Part shown: positions 32,156-41,218 of the stretch, piece after piece
Numbering within the stretch: position 1 is the first letter of the stretch
Layout: every line of letters begins with the position of its first letter
Origin: an uncultured Anaerococcus sp.
GTDB taxonomy: Bacteria > Bacillota > Clostridia > Tissierellales > Peptoniphilaceae
Direction: 5' to 3'
Length of the DNA stretch: 49,404 nt
Assembly (NCBI RefSeq): GCF_943908415.1
Contig: NZ_CALTSY010000012.1
Location: forward strand, 1-49,404
Notes under the pieces: model-generated
What the model saw: the letters and a program-made list of their open reading frames with translations, nothing else
Database searches by the model: none
Told to the model about the DNA's origin: nothing
Program-made: the position numbers and the translations under genes

Positions 32156-32779
32156 ATGAAACTTAAAAATAGTAAACTAGGAAAGTTTGTTCCAGTAAGA
32201 TCTAAGCAGGGTCTTTACTATGGTGGATTTCAAAATTCATTAGGAGATTTGGGTGTCAGTAAGTTTTATAGGGATAGGTCATGTGTAGTAACAGCCTTTA
32301 CCAATACCTATTTGTATATGTACCACCACAATGAAGAATTTAGCCTAGAAGAGTATAACAAATACCAATATGATTTTTTTAGGATACTAAGACCTCATAT
32401 AAATGGAGTGCCCACTGTTAAGGCTCTTAATAATAGGGTAAAGCGTATAATGCGCATCCATGATATAAAACTTGAGGGTCATTACATTTCTGAAAATTAT
32501 TTTAAGAAAATCCCTACAAGGGAAAAAATAGATTTTATCAATGAAGGACTTAAACGTGATTGCCCTGTGATTTTTATAAATTGGCTTAGTAATGATATGA
32601 GAGTTATGAAGCATCATGGGGTTACTATCACCGAATGCAATGATATGGGAGATTATCACGAGCTTGTCCTATCAAGTTGGGGCAGGGTTTATAAGATTAA
32701 CTTTGAAGAATTTGATAGGCAGATAAGAAGCTATACAGGTCTTATTTATTTTGAAAGGAAAGATTATGGCATACATTAA
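32156..32779 (+). CDS. Uncharacterised protein with cysteine-peptidase-like pattern
   Basis: A 207-residue cytoplasmic protein without a family I can name. Cys43 in DRSCVVTAFTNTYLY sits at the start of a helix, as in papain/C39-type folds. HHGVTIT (153-159) with His153/154 and HELVLSSWGRVYKI (168-181) resemble the later His and Asn/Trp parts of such enzymes. This is only a pattern match. The AAGGGG site fixes the start. It overlaps the next gene by 14 bases, so the two are probably translated together. Confidence 0.6.
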   Translation: MKLKNSKLGKFVPVRSKQGLYYGGFQNSLGDLGVSKFYRDRSCVVTAFTNTYLYMYHHNEEFSLEEYNKYQYDFFRILRPHINGVPTVKALNNRVKRIMRIHDIKLEGHYISENYFKKIPTREKIDFINEGLKRDCPVIFINWLSNDMRVMKHHGVTITECNDMGDYHELVLSSWGRVYKINFEEFDRQIRSYTGLIYFERKDYGIH

Positions 32780-33077
32780 AGTAGAAGTTTTTGTTCCTGA
32801 AGAAGATAAGTGGCAACTTATAAGGGCCCTTAATGAGAAAGAAATATTAAGAGACAATGGATATGACTCTGTATTTTCAGAAACTATGGTTATAGGCCAT
32901 TTCATACCCTTAGAAGGGTCTCATCCTGATAAGGGAGAAGTAGGAAAGCTTGCTGATGTAAGAGAAGTAAAGCTTGAATTTAGGATAAAAGCGGAAGATA
33001 AGGACCTGGTTTTTGGTATAATAAAAGAAAACCATCCCTATGAAGTTGCTGTAATTAACTTCATAGAATTATTATAA
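32766..33077 (+). CDS. Stand-alone NIF3/YqfO-CutA-like protein
   Basis: A 103-residue alpha/beta protein resembling the PII/CutA-like domain inserted in NIF3-family proteins (YqfO). YIKVEVFVPEEDKWQLIRALNE at the start, GHFIPLEGSHPDKGEVGKL in the middle and IIKENHPYEVAVINF near the end are the typical pattern. These may bind metals or small ligands; the function is unknown. AAAGGAAAG places the start at 32766; the longer reading from 32751 lacks a site. It is followed after nine bases by malQ. Confidence 0.78.
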   Translation: MAYIKVEVFVPEEDKWQLIRALNEKEILRDNGYDSVFSETMVIGHFIPLEGSHPDKGEVGKLADVREVKLEFRIKAEDKDLVFGIIKENHPYEVAVINFIELL

Positions 33078-33086
33078 GGAGTAAAG

Positions 33087-34595
33087 ATGAGTAAAAAACA
33101 AGAAAGATTAAAAAGGGCCAATGGTGTAATAATACCTATATTTTCTATACCATCAGCATATGGGATAGGAACTTTTGGTAAGGCTGCCTATGATGTTGTA
33201 GATTTTATATCAGATGCCTCTCTTAGATACTGGCAAATCCTACCTTTAGGACAAACATCATATGGAGATAGTCCTTATCAATCATTTTCATCATTTGCTG
33301 GCAATCCATACTTTGTGGATTTAGATATGCTTATTGAAGAGGGTCTACTAAAAGAAGATGATCTAGACTCTCTTAACTTTGGTGACAATGATAGGTACGT
33401 AGATTATGCCATCCAGTACAATTTAAGATACAGGATTTTGGAAAAAGCTTATGAAAATTCTAAGGGTAAGCTTGATAAAGAGATCAAAAAATTTAGGAAA
33501 AAAGAGGAATTTTGGATAGAAGACTATGCTATGTTTATGGCTATCAAGCATGATAACTTAGATGTAAGCTGGGTAGAATGGGACGATAAGCTACGTAATC
33601 GTGACCCAAAGGCACTAAAAGAATTTAAAGAAAATCACCAGGACGATATAGATTTTTATGTATTTATCCAATATGAGTTTTTTAAACAATGGAAAAATCT
33701 AAAAGAATATGCAAATCGTAGAAGTATAGAAATTATAGGAGACTTACCAATATATGTAGCTTTAGATAGTTGCGATGCCTGGGTTAATTCTGAAATATTA
33801 GCAATGGATGAAGTAACAAAAGAGCCTCTTATTGTAGGAGGAGCCCCACCAGATGCTTATTCAGAAGATGGACAGCTATGGGGTAATCCAGTCTATAATT
33901 GGGATAAGGCAAAAGAAACATCCTACGAATTTTGGGAAAAGAGAATAGGCATGGCCCTTCGAATCTATGACTTATTAAGGTTAGATCACTTTAGGGGATT
34001 TGAAAAATATTACGCAATCCCTGCAACTGATGAAAATGCTAAATTTGGTAGTTGGGAAATAGGTGGAGGATATGACTTCTTTGACCATATAATGAAAAAA
34101 TATCCAGACAGACAATTTATTGCCGAGGATTTAGGATTTATAACTAAAGAGGTAGATGACTTAAAGGACAATTATGGATTCCCAGGTATGAATGTTATAC
34201 AGTTTGCCTTTGGAGAAAACTTTGATAGCAACTACTTGCCACATAATTATAAGAGAAACTCTACTGTTTATGCATCAACTCACGATTCATCAACTCTTAA
34301 AGGTTGGTTAGACTCACTGGATGAAGAAGAATTGAGTCTAGTGACTAGATATTTTGGATTAAAAGAGGATGATAATTACGTTTGGAAAATTATTAGGGCT
34401 TTAATGGCCTCAGTTTCTGACCTAGCTATGTTTGAAATCCAAGATTTCTTTGAAATGGGAGATGAAGCAAAAATAAACAGCCCATCAACCCTAGGTGATA
34501 ACTGGAAATGGAGAACAAAAGAAGAAGACTTTACTGATGAACTCGCAGAGAGAATCAAGGAAATGTCTAGATTATACGGGAGATACAATGGATAA
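33087..34595 (+). CDS. malQ: 4-alpha-glucanotransferase (amylomaltase)
   Basis: A 502-residue GH77 enzyme that moves alpha-1,4-glucan segments between chains. Family marks are GVIIPIFSIPSAYGIGTFG, LPLGQTSYGDSPYQSFSSFAGNP, the nucleophile Asp in LRLDHFRGF, the acid/base region IAEDLG and the stabiliser in STHDSSTLKGW. The length is normal. TAAGGAG precedes the start. The gene overlaps glgP by eight bases (ATGGATAA), so both enzymes are made together for maltodextrin or glycogen breakdown. Confidence 0.95.
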   Translation: MSKKQERLKRANGVIIPIFSIPSAYGIGTFGKAAYDVVDFISDASLRYWQILPLGQTSYGDSPYQSFSSFAGNPYFVDLDMLIEEGLLKEDDLDSLNFGDNDRYVDYAIQYNLRYRILEKAYENSKGKLDKEIKKFRKKEEFWIEDYAMFMAIKHDNLDVSWVEWDDKLRNRDPKALKEFKENHQDDIDFYVFIQYEFFKQWKNLKEYANRRSIEIIGDLPIYVALDSCDAWVNSEILAMDEVTKEPLIVGGAPPDAYSEDGQLWGNPVYNWDKAKETSYEFWEKRIGMALRIYDLLRLDHFRGFEKYYAIPATDENAKFGSWEIGGGYDFFDHIMKKYPDRQFIAEDLGFITKEVDDLKDNYGFPGMNVIQFAFGENFDSNYLPHNYKRNSTVYASTHDSSTLKGWLDSLDEEELSLVTRYFGLKEDDNYVWKIIRALMASVSDLAMFEIQDFFEMGDEAKINSPSTLGDNWKWRTKEEDFTDELAERIKEMSRLYGRYNG

Positions 34596-36975
34596 ATTAG
34601 AAAAAGATAAGTTTACGGAAAATTATATTGAAAACCTGCAACGTATTACACTAAAAAGTTTCGATGAAACAAGTGAAAAAGATAAGTACGATGCACTTTG
34701 TGATACGATTATGGAACGTATCAATCAAGAATGGAGAGAAAGTAAAAGTAAGTCAAGACATGAAAGAAAGGCATATTACTTTTCTGCAGAATTCCTAATA
34801 GGTAGATCTTTAGGAAATAACTTAATAAATCTAGGAATTTATGATGAAGTAAAAGAATTATTAGATGAGATAGGTATAAACTTTGAAGCTATAGAAGATT
34901 ATGAAGATGATGCAGCCCTTGGTAATGGAGGCCTAGGAAGGCTAGCAGCTTGCTTTATGGATTCAGCTGCAACCCAAGACATAAATATGTACGGATACGG
35001 TGTTCGTTATCGTGAGGGTCTATTTAAACAAAGTTTTAAAGATGGATTCCAAAAAGAAGAAGGGGATAGCTGGTTACAAAATGGTGATGGCTGGTCTATT
35101 AAGGTTGATTCCGATTCTAGAATAGTAAGCTTTAAAGACCAACAAGTAAAGGCAGTACCATTTGATATGCCAGTAGTAGGATTTGAAAATGGCAAGGTAA
35201 ATACTTTAAGATTATGGCAAGCCGAACCTTTTGAAGAATTTGAATTCGATAAGTTCAATAACTTTGAATATGATGCAGCTGTAGCTGAGAAAAATAGGGC
35301 AGAAGATATCACTAGAGTTTTATACCCTAACGATATGCAAAGAGCAGGTAGGGTGCTTAGACTTAAACAACAATATTTCTTTGTATCAGCATCTATCCAA
35401 GATATAGTAGATAAGTACAAGAGATATTTTGCAGAGGACATGAGATTTGAGAACTTCCATAAGTATCATGTTATTCAACTTAACGATACCCATCCAAATA
35501 TTGCAATAGCAGAGTTGATACGTGTATTAGTAGATGAAAATGGTTTGGAATTTAGCGAAGCATTAGAAGTTGCTAAAAAAGTATTTGCCTTTACAAACCA
35601 CACAGTCTTACAAGAAGCTATTGAAAAATGGCCTATAGATATTGTAGAAGAAGTAAGTCCAAGATGTCTTGAAATTATATACCAAATAAATGATGTATTA
35701 GTAAGTCATTTTAAAGAAAAGGGCTTGAGTGAAACAGAAATAGATCCTTATAGAATAGTAATCTATGACCAAGTTCACATGGCAAATCTTGCTATATATG
35801 TAGGATTTTCTATAAATGGAGTAGCTGAGCTCCATACAGGTATTCTTAAGGTAGATACCTTTAAACATTGGTATAAGATTTTCCCAGAGAAATTTAATAA
35901 CAAGACTAATGGTATAACACCTAGAAGATGGCTTGTTTATGCAAATAGACCTCTTGCTAGCTTTATAACAGAAAAGCTTGGTAGTGATAATTGGAAATAC
36001 AATCTGGATGAGCTTAAGGGCTTAGAAAAATTTATTGATGATGAAGATACATTAAATGAACTTTGGGATATCAAACAAGCTAACAAAGAAAGACTTGCAA
36101 CATATATTCTAGAAAATGAGGGAATCAGCATTGATCCAGAATCGATTTTTGATATTCAAGTAAAGAGAATACATGAATATAAACGCCAACACCTAAATAT
36201 CTTACACATTATCTACCTATACCATGAACTTAAGAAAAATCCTGATATGGACTTTTATCCAACGACATTTATCTTTGGTGGTAAGGCAGCTCCAGGATAT
36301 TTCAGAGCTAAGGGAATTATAAAACTCGCTAACGAAGTTGCAAGAGTTGTTAACAATGACCCAGAAGTTAATGATAAGCTTAAGGTAGTATTTGTAGAAA
36401 ACTTTAGAGTATCATATGGTGAAAAAATTTATCCAGCAGCTGATGTTTCAGAACAAATATCAACTGCAGGTAAGGAAGCATCTGGTACTGGAAATATGAA
36501 ATTCATGCTTAATGGCGCGCCAACACTTGGAACCCTTGATGGGGCAAATATAGAAATATTTGAACATGCTGGTGAAGAAAACAACTACAGATTTGGTGCA
36601 ACTGTTGAAGAATTAACAGAGATTGCAGAAAGCTATAATCCAGTAGGACTTTATCAGACAGATAAAAATATCAAAGATGCAGTAGATGCACTAGTAAATG
36701 GAGAACTAAATGATAACGGATCATATATGTTCTTAGATATCTACAATGAGTTGATCAAACCACAAAATGGAGATCGTGCGGATAGATATTATGTCTTAAA
36801 AGATTTTGAAGATTATAGAAAAACACATGAAAAAATCAACAAGGACTATAGAGATAAGCTAGCTTGGTCTAAAAAATGCCTAATGAATATTGCAAATGCT
36901 GGTTTCTTCTCATCAGATAGAACTATAATTGATTATGCAGATGATATTTGGAAAATAGATTCTCCAAACTATTAG
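34588..36975 (+). CDS. glgP: Glycogen/maltodextrin phosphorylase
   Basis: A 795-residue GT35 phosphorylase releasing glucose 1-phosphate from alpha-glucans. DDAALGNGGLGRLAACFMDS, the NDTHPNIAIAELIR motif and the pyridoxal phosphate site EASGTGNMKFMLNG with the LGTLDGANIEI loop are intact. The start at 34588 gives MDKLEKDKFTENY with GGGAGA upstream; the track-like extension into malQ is not used. Linked with malQ, it completes a two-step pathway in which MalQ lengthens short dextrins for GlgP. Confidence 0.95.
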   Translation: MDKLEKDKFTENYIENLQRITLKSFDETSEKDKYDALCDTIMERINQEWRESKSKSRHERKAYYFSAEFLIGRSLGNNLINLGIYDEVKELLDEIGINFEAIEDYEDDAALGNGGLGRLAACFMDSAATQDINMYGYGVRYREGLFKQSFKDGFQKEEGDSWLQNGDGWSIKVDSDSRIVSFKDQQVKAVPFDMPVVGFENGKVNTLRLWQAEPFEEFEFDKFNNFEYDAAVAEKNRAEDITRVLYPNDMQRAGRVLRLKQQYFFVSASIQDIVDKYKRYFAEDMRFENFHKYHVIQLNDTHPNIAIAELIRVLVDENGLEFSEALEVAKKVFAFTNHTVLQEAIEKWPIDIVEEVSPRCLEIIYQINDVLVSHFKEKGLSETEIDPYRIVIYDQVHMANLAIYVGFSINGVAELHTGILKVDTFKHWYKIFPEKFNNKTNGITPRRWLVYANRPLASFITEKLGSDNWKYNLDELKGLEKFIDDEDTLNELWDIKQANKERLATYILENEGISIDPESIFDIQVKRIHEYKRQHLNILHIIYLYHELKKNPDMDFYPTTFIFGGKAAPGYFRAKGIIKLANEVARVVNNDPEVNDKLKVVFVENFRVSYGEKIYPAADVSEQISTAGKEASGTGNMKFMLNGAPTLGTLDGANIEIFEHAGEENNYRFGATVEELTEIAESYNPVGLYQTDKNIKDAVDALVNGELNDNGSYMFLDIYNELIKPQNGDRADRYYVLKDFEDYRKTHEKINKDYRDKLAWSKKCLMNIANAGFFSSDRTIIDYADDIWKIDSPNY

Positions 36976-36987
36976 GGAGGATTATAG

Positions 36988-37785
36988 ATGAATAAGGATA
37001 TTTTAATAGGTATACTCATCCCATTTTTGGGCACATCCCTAGGTGCTGCTTGTGTATATATAATGAAAGATGAGATAAATCCTAAAGTACAAAAAGGATT
37101 ATCGGGCTTTGCTGCTGGTGTAATGGTGGCAGCAAGCGTGTGGTCTCTTTTAATACCATCTATGGATATGGTAGAAGAGAAGATGGGTAATATGAGCTGG
37201 ATTCCAGCTGTAATAGGTTTTATAATAGGAATATTTTTTCTATTATTCCTTGATAACCATGTTCCCCATCAGCACTTAGACTCTGATCAACCTGAAGGTA
37301 GTAAAAAGAACGAAAATTTGAGAAGAACTACCATGATGGTCCTAGCAGTAGTTATACACAATATTCCAGAAGGAATGGCAGTAGGTGTAACTTATGCAGG
37401 AGCAGCCTTTGGGGCAGGTAATGTAAACTATGCTCAGGCCTTAGCCCTATCGATAGGTATAGCTATACAAAACTTTCCAGAAGGTGCTATTATCTCTATG
37501 CCTTTAAAATCTGTAGGCGTAAATAAAAATAAGGCCTTTTGGGCTGGTGTAGGTTCAGGAGCCGTAGAACCTGTAGCAGCAGTTCTTACAATCCTGCTAT
37601 CAAGTATAATGATTCCTATATTACCTTATCTATTAAGCTTTGCAGCAGGAGCAATGTTTTATGTAGTAGTGGAAGAGCTAATACCAGAAGCCACAGGTGA
37701 AGGAGAAAACCACACTGATATAGGTACATTAGGCTTTGCAGCAGGATTTGTTGTAATGATGATACTTGATGTTATGTTAGGATAA
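36988..37785 (+). CDS. ZIP family divalent metal transporter
   Basis: A 265-residue membrane protein with eight helices of the GufA/ZupT-like ZIP branch. HNIPEGMAVGVTY (helix 4) and NFPEGAIISMPL (helix 5) carry the paired metal-binding His/Asn/Pro-Glu motifs, and VEELIPEA occurs near the end. A His/Asp-rich loop HVPHQHLDSDQP (about 90-101) probably senses or gathers metal. GGGAGG precedes the start, 12 bases after glgP. Zinc or other divalent uptake is inferred. Confidence 0.9.
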   Translation: MNKDILIGILIPFLGTSLGAACVYIMKDEINPKVQKGLSGFAAGVMVAASVWSLLIPSMDMVEEKMGNMSWIPAVIGFIIGIFFLLFLDNHVPHQHLDSDQPEGSKKNENLRRTTMMVLAVVIHNIPEGMAVGVTYAGAAFGAGNVNYAQALALSIGIAIQNFPEGAIISMPLKSVGVNKNKAFWAGVGSGAVEPVAAVLTILLSSIMIPILPYLLSFAAGAMFYVVVEELIPEATGEGENHTDIGTLGFAAGFVVMMILDVMLG

Positions 37786-37815
37786 GTTTTATACTCATTA
37801 TTCAGTAATATTATT

Positions 37816-37994
37816 AAGGGGTTGTTGCAAAATAGATAAATCGTTCCAAAATCATTCGGGCACCCTCTAAGAAAGTGTCTCAGCGTGCCGACGGGCTAAA
37901 TGCCTCCATGAGCCGGCGGGCTAAATCTCAAACTTTCTTAGAGAGCACCCCAATGATGGAACGATAAATATCTATTGATTTGCAACAGCCCCTT
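37816..37994. mobile_element. 179-bp hairpin MITE, copy 2
   Basis: Same length and structure as 3742-3920 with about four substitutions, in the same orientation. It lies between the ZIP transporter and cdaA genes. TTATT occurs directly before the left end and directly after the right end, which may be a 5-bp target duplication; copy 1 does not show one. No open reading frame lies inside. It may terminate zip transcription. Confidence 0.85.
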
Positions 37995-38065
37995 TTATTT
38001 TGCCTTCAAGTACACATTTATTCAAATAAATAGTACTATATTATTAGGAAAGTATAGGGGGAATT

Positions 38066-38878
38066 ATGAATTATATAACGGATTTTATTAACTCTTTGGC
38101 GCTTATAAGAGTTACAGATATTATTGATATAGCTATAATAGCTTTTGCAGTATACAAGCTATTTTCACTACTGAGAAACACTAGAGCTGAGCAAGTTTTA
38201 TATGGACTTATAATTGTATTATTATTTGCATCACTTGCAGATATTCTAAATCTAAATACAGTTAGTTGGGTTATGAATCAATTTTTAACAGTTGCACTAG
38301 TATTTATCATAGTAGTATTTCAGCCAGAGCTTAGATCAGCTCTAGAGCGTATAGGACGTGGCAGATCAATATTTACCGGTGAGCGCGCCTTAAAAAATGA
38401 AAAGACTGTAGATGAGCTAGTTAGAGCTATGTCATCCCTATCTAGGCAAAAAATCGGAGCCCTAGTAGTGTTAGAAAGAGAAGTTGGTCTTAATGATATA
38501 GTTGAATCAGGAACAACTCTTGGAGCAGATGTTTCAAGTGAACTTCTTATAAATATCTTTATACCAAATACCCCCTTACATGATGGTGCAGTTATTATAG
38601 ATAATGATAAGATAAGGGCTGCAGCATGCTACTTACCACTTTCAAATTCTAATCTCATATCAAAAGAGCTTGGAACTCGTCATAGAGCTGCAGTAGGTAT
38701 TTCTGAAAGATCGGATTGCTTAGTTGTAGTAGTTTCTGAGGAAACTGGTAATATTTCTGTCATAGAAGCAGGTAGGATAGATAGATATTTTGATGAAGAT
38801 TCACTAAAAGAGAGACTTAAAAATGAATTAGTAGTCAAAGCTGAAAAAGTAGACGAAAAGGAAGTTAAAGATGAATAA
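38066..38878 (+). CDS. cdaA: Diadenylate cyclase CdaA
   Basis: A 270-residue membrane enzyme making cyclic di-AMP from two ATP. Three N-terminal helices (about 18-34, 43-60, 68-85) precede the DisA_N domain with catalytic LHDGAVI (DGA 173-175) and GTRHRAAVG (RHR 205-207). AGGGGGA precedes the start. It overlaps the next gene by eight bases. Cyclic di-AMP governs potassium, osmotic and cell-wall balance; the partner CdaR follows, but GlmM is not in the window. Confidence 0.96.
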   Translation: MNYITDFINSLALIRVTDIIDIAIIAFAVYKLFSLLRNTRAEQVLYGLIIVLLFASLADILNLNTVSWVMNQFLTVALVFIIVVFQPELRSALERIGRGRSIFTGERALKNEKTVDELVRAMSSLSRQKIGALVVLEREVGLNDIVESGTTLGADVSSELLINIFIPNTPLHDGAVIIDNDKIRAAACYLPLSNSNLISKELGTRHRAAVGISERSDCLVVVVSEETGNISVIEAGRIDRYFDEDSLKERLKNELVVKAEKVDEKEVKDE

Positions 38879-39839
38879 TAAAAATGATACAAAGCTAAAA
38901 ATACTTTCTGTTCTTCTAGCCATTTTTATGTGGACTTTTGTAATAAATTCTACAAATCCAACAGTAAATAAGACTTATAGGAATATTCCGGTTGTAATCA
39001 AAAATCAAGATAATTTAGAAAAGTCAGGATATACCATAGTAGGCAATGATGAAACTTTAACAACTAATGTAAAACTAAGAGGAACTCGTGAAAAACTTGT
39101 GGGGCTTAAGCCTTCTAATATTTATGCATCTATTGATATAAAGAATGTAAAAGAAGGTATCCAATCAGCTGAGATAAAGGTAGATACATTATCAGGAATA
39201 ACAGTAGATGAATTAGAACCAGAGGAGATTAACCTAAATATCCAAAAGGTTATAGAAAAGTCCCTGCCTATAAATTTGATAATTAGCGATCAGATAAAAG
39301 ATGGTAAGATTGTAGAAGTAAACGAGCTATCTCCACAAGAGATTAAAGTAAAGGGACCAGCTAGTTTTGTAAATAAAATTGATAGGGCTGAGGTAAAAAT
39401 AGAAGATATGGATTTACTTGATGGTAAAATTCATAGCATGCCTGTCACTATCTTAGATAGGAGTGGAAATAAGATTTCTGGTTTAAATGTTTCCCAAGAT
39501 GATATAAATGTATCTTTCTTAGTATATGAAACCAAAAAGGTTCCAGTTAATATTAATACTACAGGAACTATAACCCCTGGTTTTGAAGAAAGCTCAAGAG
39601 AAGTTTCTCCTAACTCTATAATAATTAAAGGTCCAGAATCAGTTATTAAAGATATAGAGGAGATTAATACAAAACCAGTAAATATTAATAATCTAAAATC
39701 ATCTACATCTGGAGAAGTTAGGCTAGAGCTACCAGAGTCTGTTGAAGTTTACAGCGGAGAAAACTTAGTTGGTTATAGGATCGATGTTGAGAAAAAAGCA
39801 GATAGCTCAGATGAAGAGGAAGACAAAGAAGAAGAATAA
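38871..39839 (+). CDS. cdaR: YbbR-domain regulator of CdaA
   Basis: A 322-residue protein with one N-terminal membrane helix (LSVLLAIFMWTFVI, about 10-26) and repeated extracellular YbbR domains. The repeats show as similar segments such as NVKLRGTREKLVGLKPSNI and SIIIKGPESVIKDIEEI. The end is very acidic (DSSDEEEDKEEE). It binds and modulates CdaA at the membrane, as established in Bacillus and Listeria. The start codon lies inside the end of cdaA. Confidence 0.93.
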   Translation: MNNKNDTKLKILSVLLAIFMWTFVINSTNPTVNKTYRNIPVVIKNQDNLEKSGYTIVGNDETLTTNVKLRGTREKLVGLKPSNIYASIDIKNVKEGIQSAEIKVDTLSGITVDELEPEEINLNIQKVIEKSLPINLIISDQIKDGKIVEVNELSPQEIKVKGPASFVNKIDRAEVKIEDMDLLDGKIHSMPVTILDRSGNKISGLNVSQDDINVSFLVYETKKVPVNINTTGTITPGFEESSREVSPNSIIIKGPESVIKDIEEINTKPVNINNLKSSTSGEVRLELPESVEVYSGENLVGYRIDVEKKADSSDEEEDKEEE

Positions 39840-39846
39840 AATAATT

Positions 39847-41163
39847 ATGGATGAGGAAATATTAGAAAAACTAGAAAAAGCCGGCTATGAGACTTATCTA
39901 GTAGGCGGATGTGTTAGAGATGAGCTTTTAGCTAGAAAAAACTATGACATTGATATAACAACACAAGCCAAACCATCTGAAATAAAAGAAGTCTTTAAAG
40001 AATATAAAATAATAGATATAGGAGCTAGATTTGGAACTATAAAAGTTCTAAAAGACACTAAAGAATATGAAATCACAACTATGAGAAGGGAGTCTTCCTA
40101 TAATGATAAGAGGCATCCTGAAAAGGTAGAATTCTCTAATGATATATATGAGGATTTAAAAAGAAGAGACTTTACCATCAATGCTATGGCTAAGCGTTTT
40201 GATAAAATCATAGATCCCTTTGACGGTAAAAGTGATATAAAATCAAAAACCATAAGGGCTGTTGGTAGGGCAAGTGATCGTATAAATGAAGATATGCTTA
40301 GGTCTTTAAGGGCTGTAAGATTTGCAACTACTCTTGACTTTGACATAGAAGATACATTAAAAAAAGGCATAAGAGATAATGCTAGCTCTATTTTAGATAT
40401 ATCCAAAGAGCGTATACAAGTTGAGATAAATAAAATATTATCATCTGATAATCCTAAAAGAGGCATACAATTATTAGATGAAGTAGGGCTTTTAGAGTAT
40501 ATATTTCCAGAAGTATATAATACTAAAGGCTTTGACCAGCACTCAAGCTTCCACTTGGAAAATCTATATGAACACACACTTACAGTTTTAGCAAATACCC
40601 CTCCTATACTTGAAGTTAGAATGGCTGCCCTTTATCACGATGTTGGTAAAGTTGATACATTTTTTTTAGATGAGAATGGCGAGGGAAGGTTTTTTGGCCA
40701 CCAAAAACTATCAGAAGAACTTTTGATAAATAGATTAAAGGAGCTTAAATATTCAAATAATTTTATAGAAGATTCGTCAATCTTAGTCAAAAGACATATG
40801 GATAATACCAATACTTATACAAAAAAATCTATCCGTAAGCTCTTAAGAAACATAGGTGAGGATAATTTGTTAAAATTATTTGATTTACAAAGAGCCGATG
40901 TCCTTGCCACCAAACACAATGATGATTCAAATATAGATTTGGGAATAAAGTTATTAGAAGAAGTAAAAGTAGATAATATCCCGAAAAATAGAAATGAAAT
41001 CAATATTGATGGCAATGACCTTAAAAAATTAGGTTTTAAAGAAGGTAAAGAGCTTGGATATACTTTAAAAACAATAGAAAATTTAATATATGATGAAAAG
41101 CTTAAGAATAATAAGGAAGATATTATAAACTACATTAATTCCAATATTAAAAATGTTGATTGA
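39847..41163 (+). CDS. cca: CCA tRNA nucleotidyltransferase
   Basis: A 438-residue class II enzyme adding or repairing the 3' CCA of tRNAs. YLVGGCVRDELLAR (18-30) and DIDITT (34-39) form the catalytic head. RDFTINAMAKRF and RALRAVRF-like RSLRAVRFATTLDF follow, and an HD domain begins LYHDVGKVDTFF. Met at 39847 with GAAGAAG upstream is chosen because MDEEILEKLEKAGYETYLVGG fits the family. Upstream in-frame codons overlap cdaR and would add a Lys-rich stretch. tRNA-Pro in this window already encodes CCA, so a repair role is likely for that tRNA. Confidence 0.92.
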   Translation: MDEEILEKLEKAGYETYLVGGCVRDELLARKNYDIDITTQAKPSEIKEVFKEYKIIDIGARFGTIKVLKDTKEYEITTMRRESSYNDKRHPEKVEFSNDIYEDLKRRDFTINAMAKRFDKIIDPFDGKSDIKSKTIRAVGRASDRINEDMLRSLRAVRFATTLDFDIEDTLKKGIRDNASSILDISKERIQVEINKILSSDNPKRGIQLLDEVGLLEYIFPEVYNTKGFDQHSSFHLENLYEHTLTVLANTPPILEVRMAALYHDVGKVDTFFLDENGEGRFFGHQKLSEELLINRLKELKYSNNFIEDSSILVKRHMDNTNTYTKKSIRKLLRNIGEDNLLKLFDLQRADVLATKHNDDSNIDLGIKLLEEVKVDNIPKNRNEINIDGNDLKKLGFKEGKELGYTLKTIENLIYDEKLKNNKEDIINYINSNIKNVD

Positions 41164-41184
41164 ATAATATAAAAGTAGTATATT
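41156..41184 (+). promoter_or_regulatory. Promoter of the tig-clpP-clpX-lon-engB group
   Basis: TTGATT (41156-41161, overlapping the end of cca), a 17-base spacer and TATATT (41179-41184), 35 bases before the tig start. No CtsR- or HrcA-type operator is evident. Confidence 0.55.
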
Positions 41185-41218
41185 AGACAAATGAGTAGCT
41201 ATAAAGCAGGAGGAAGAA

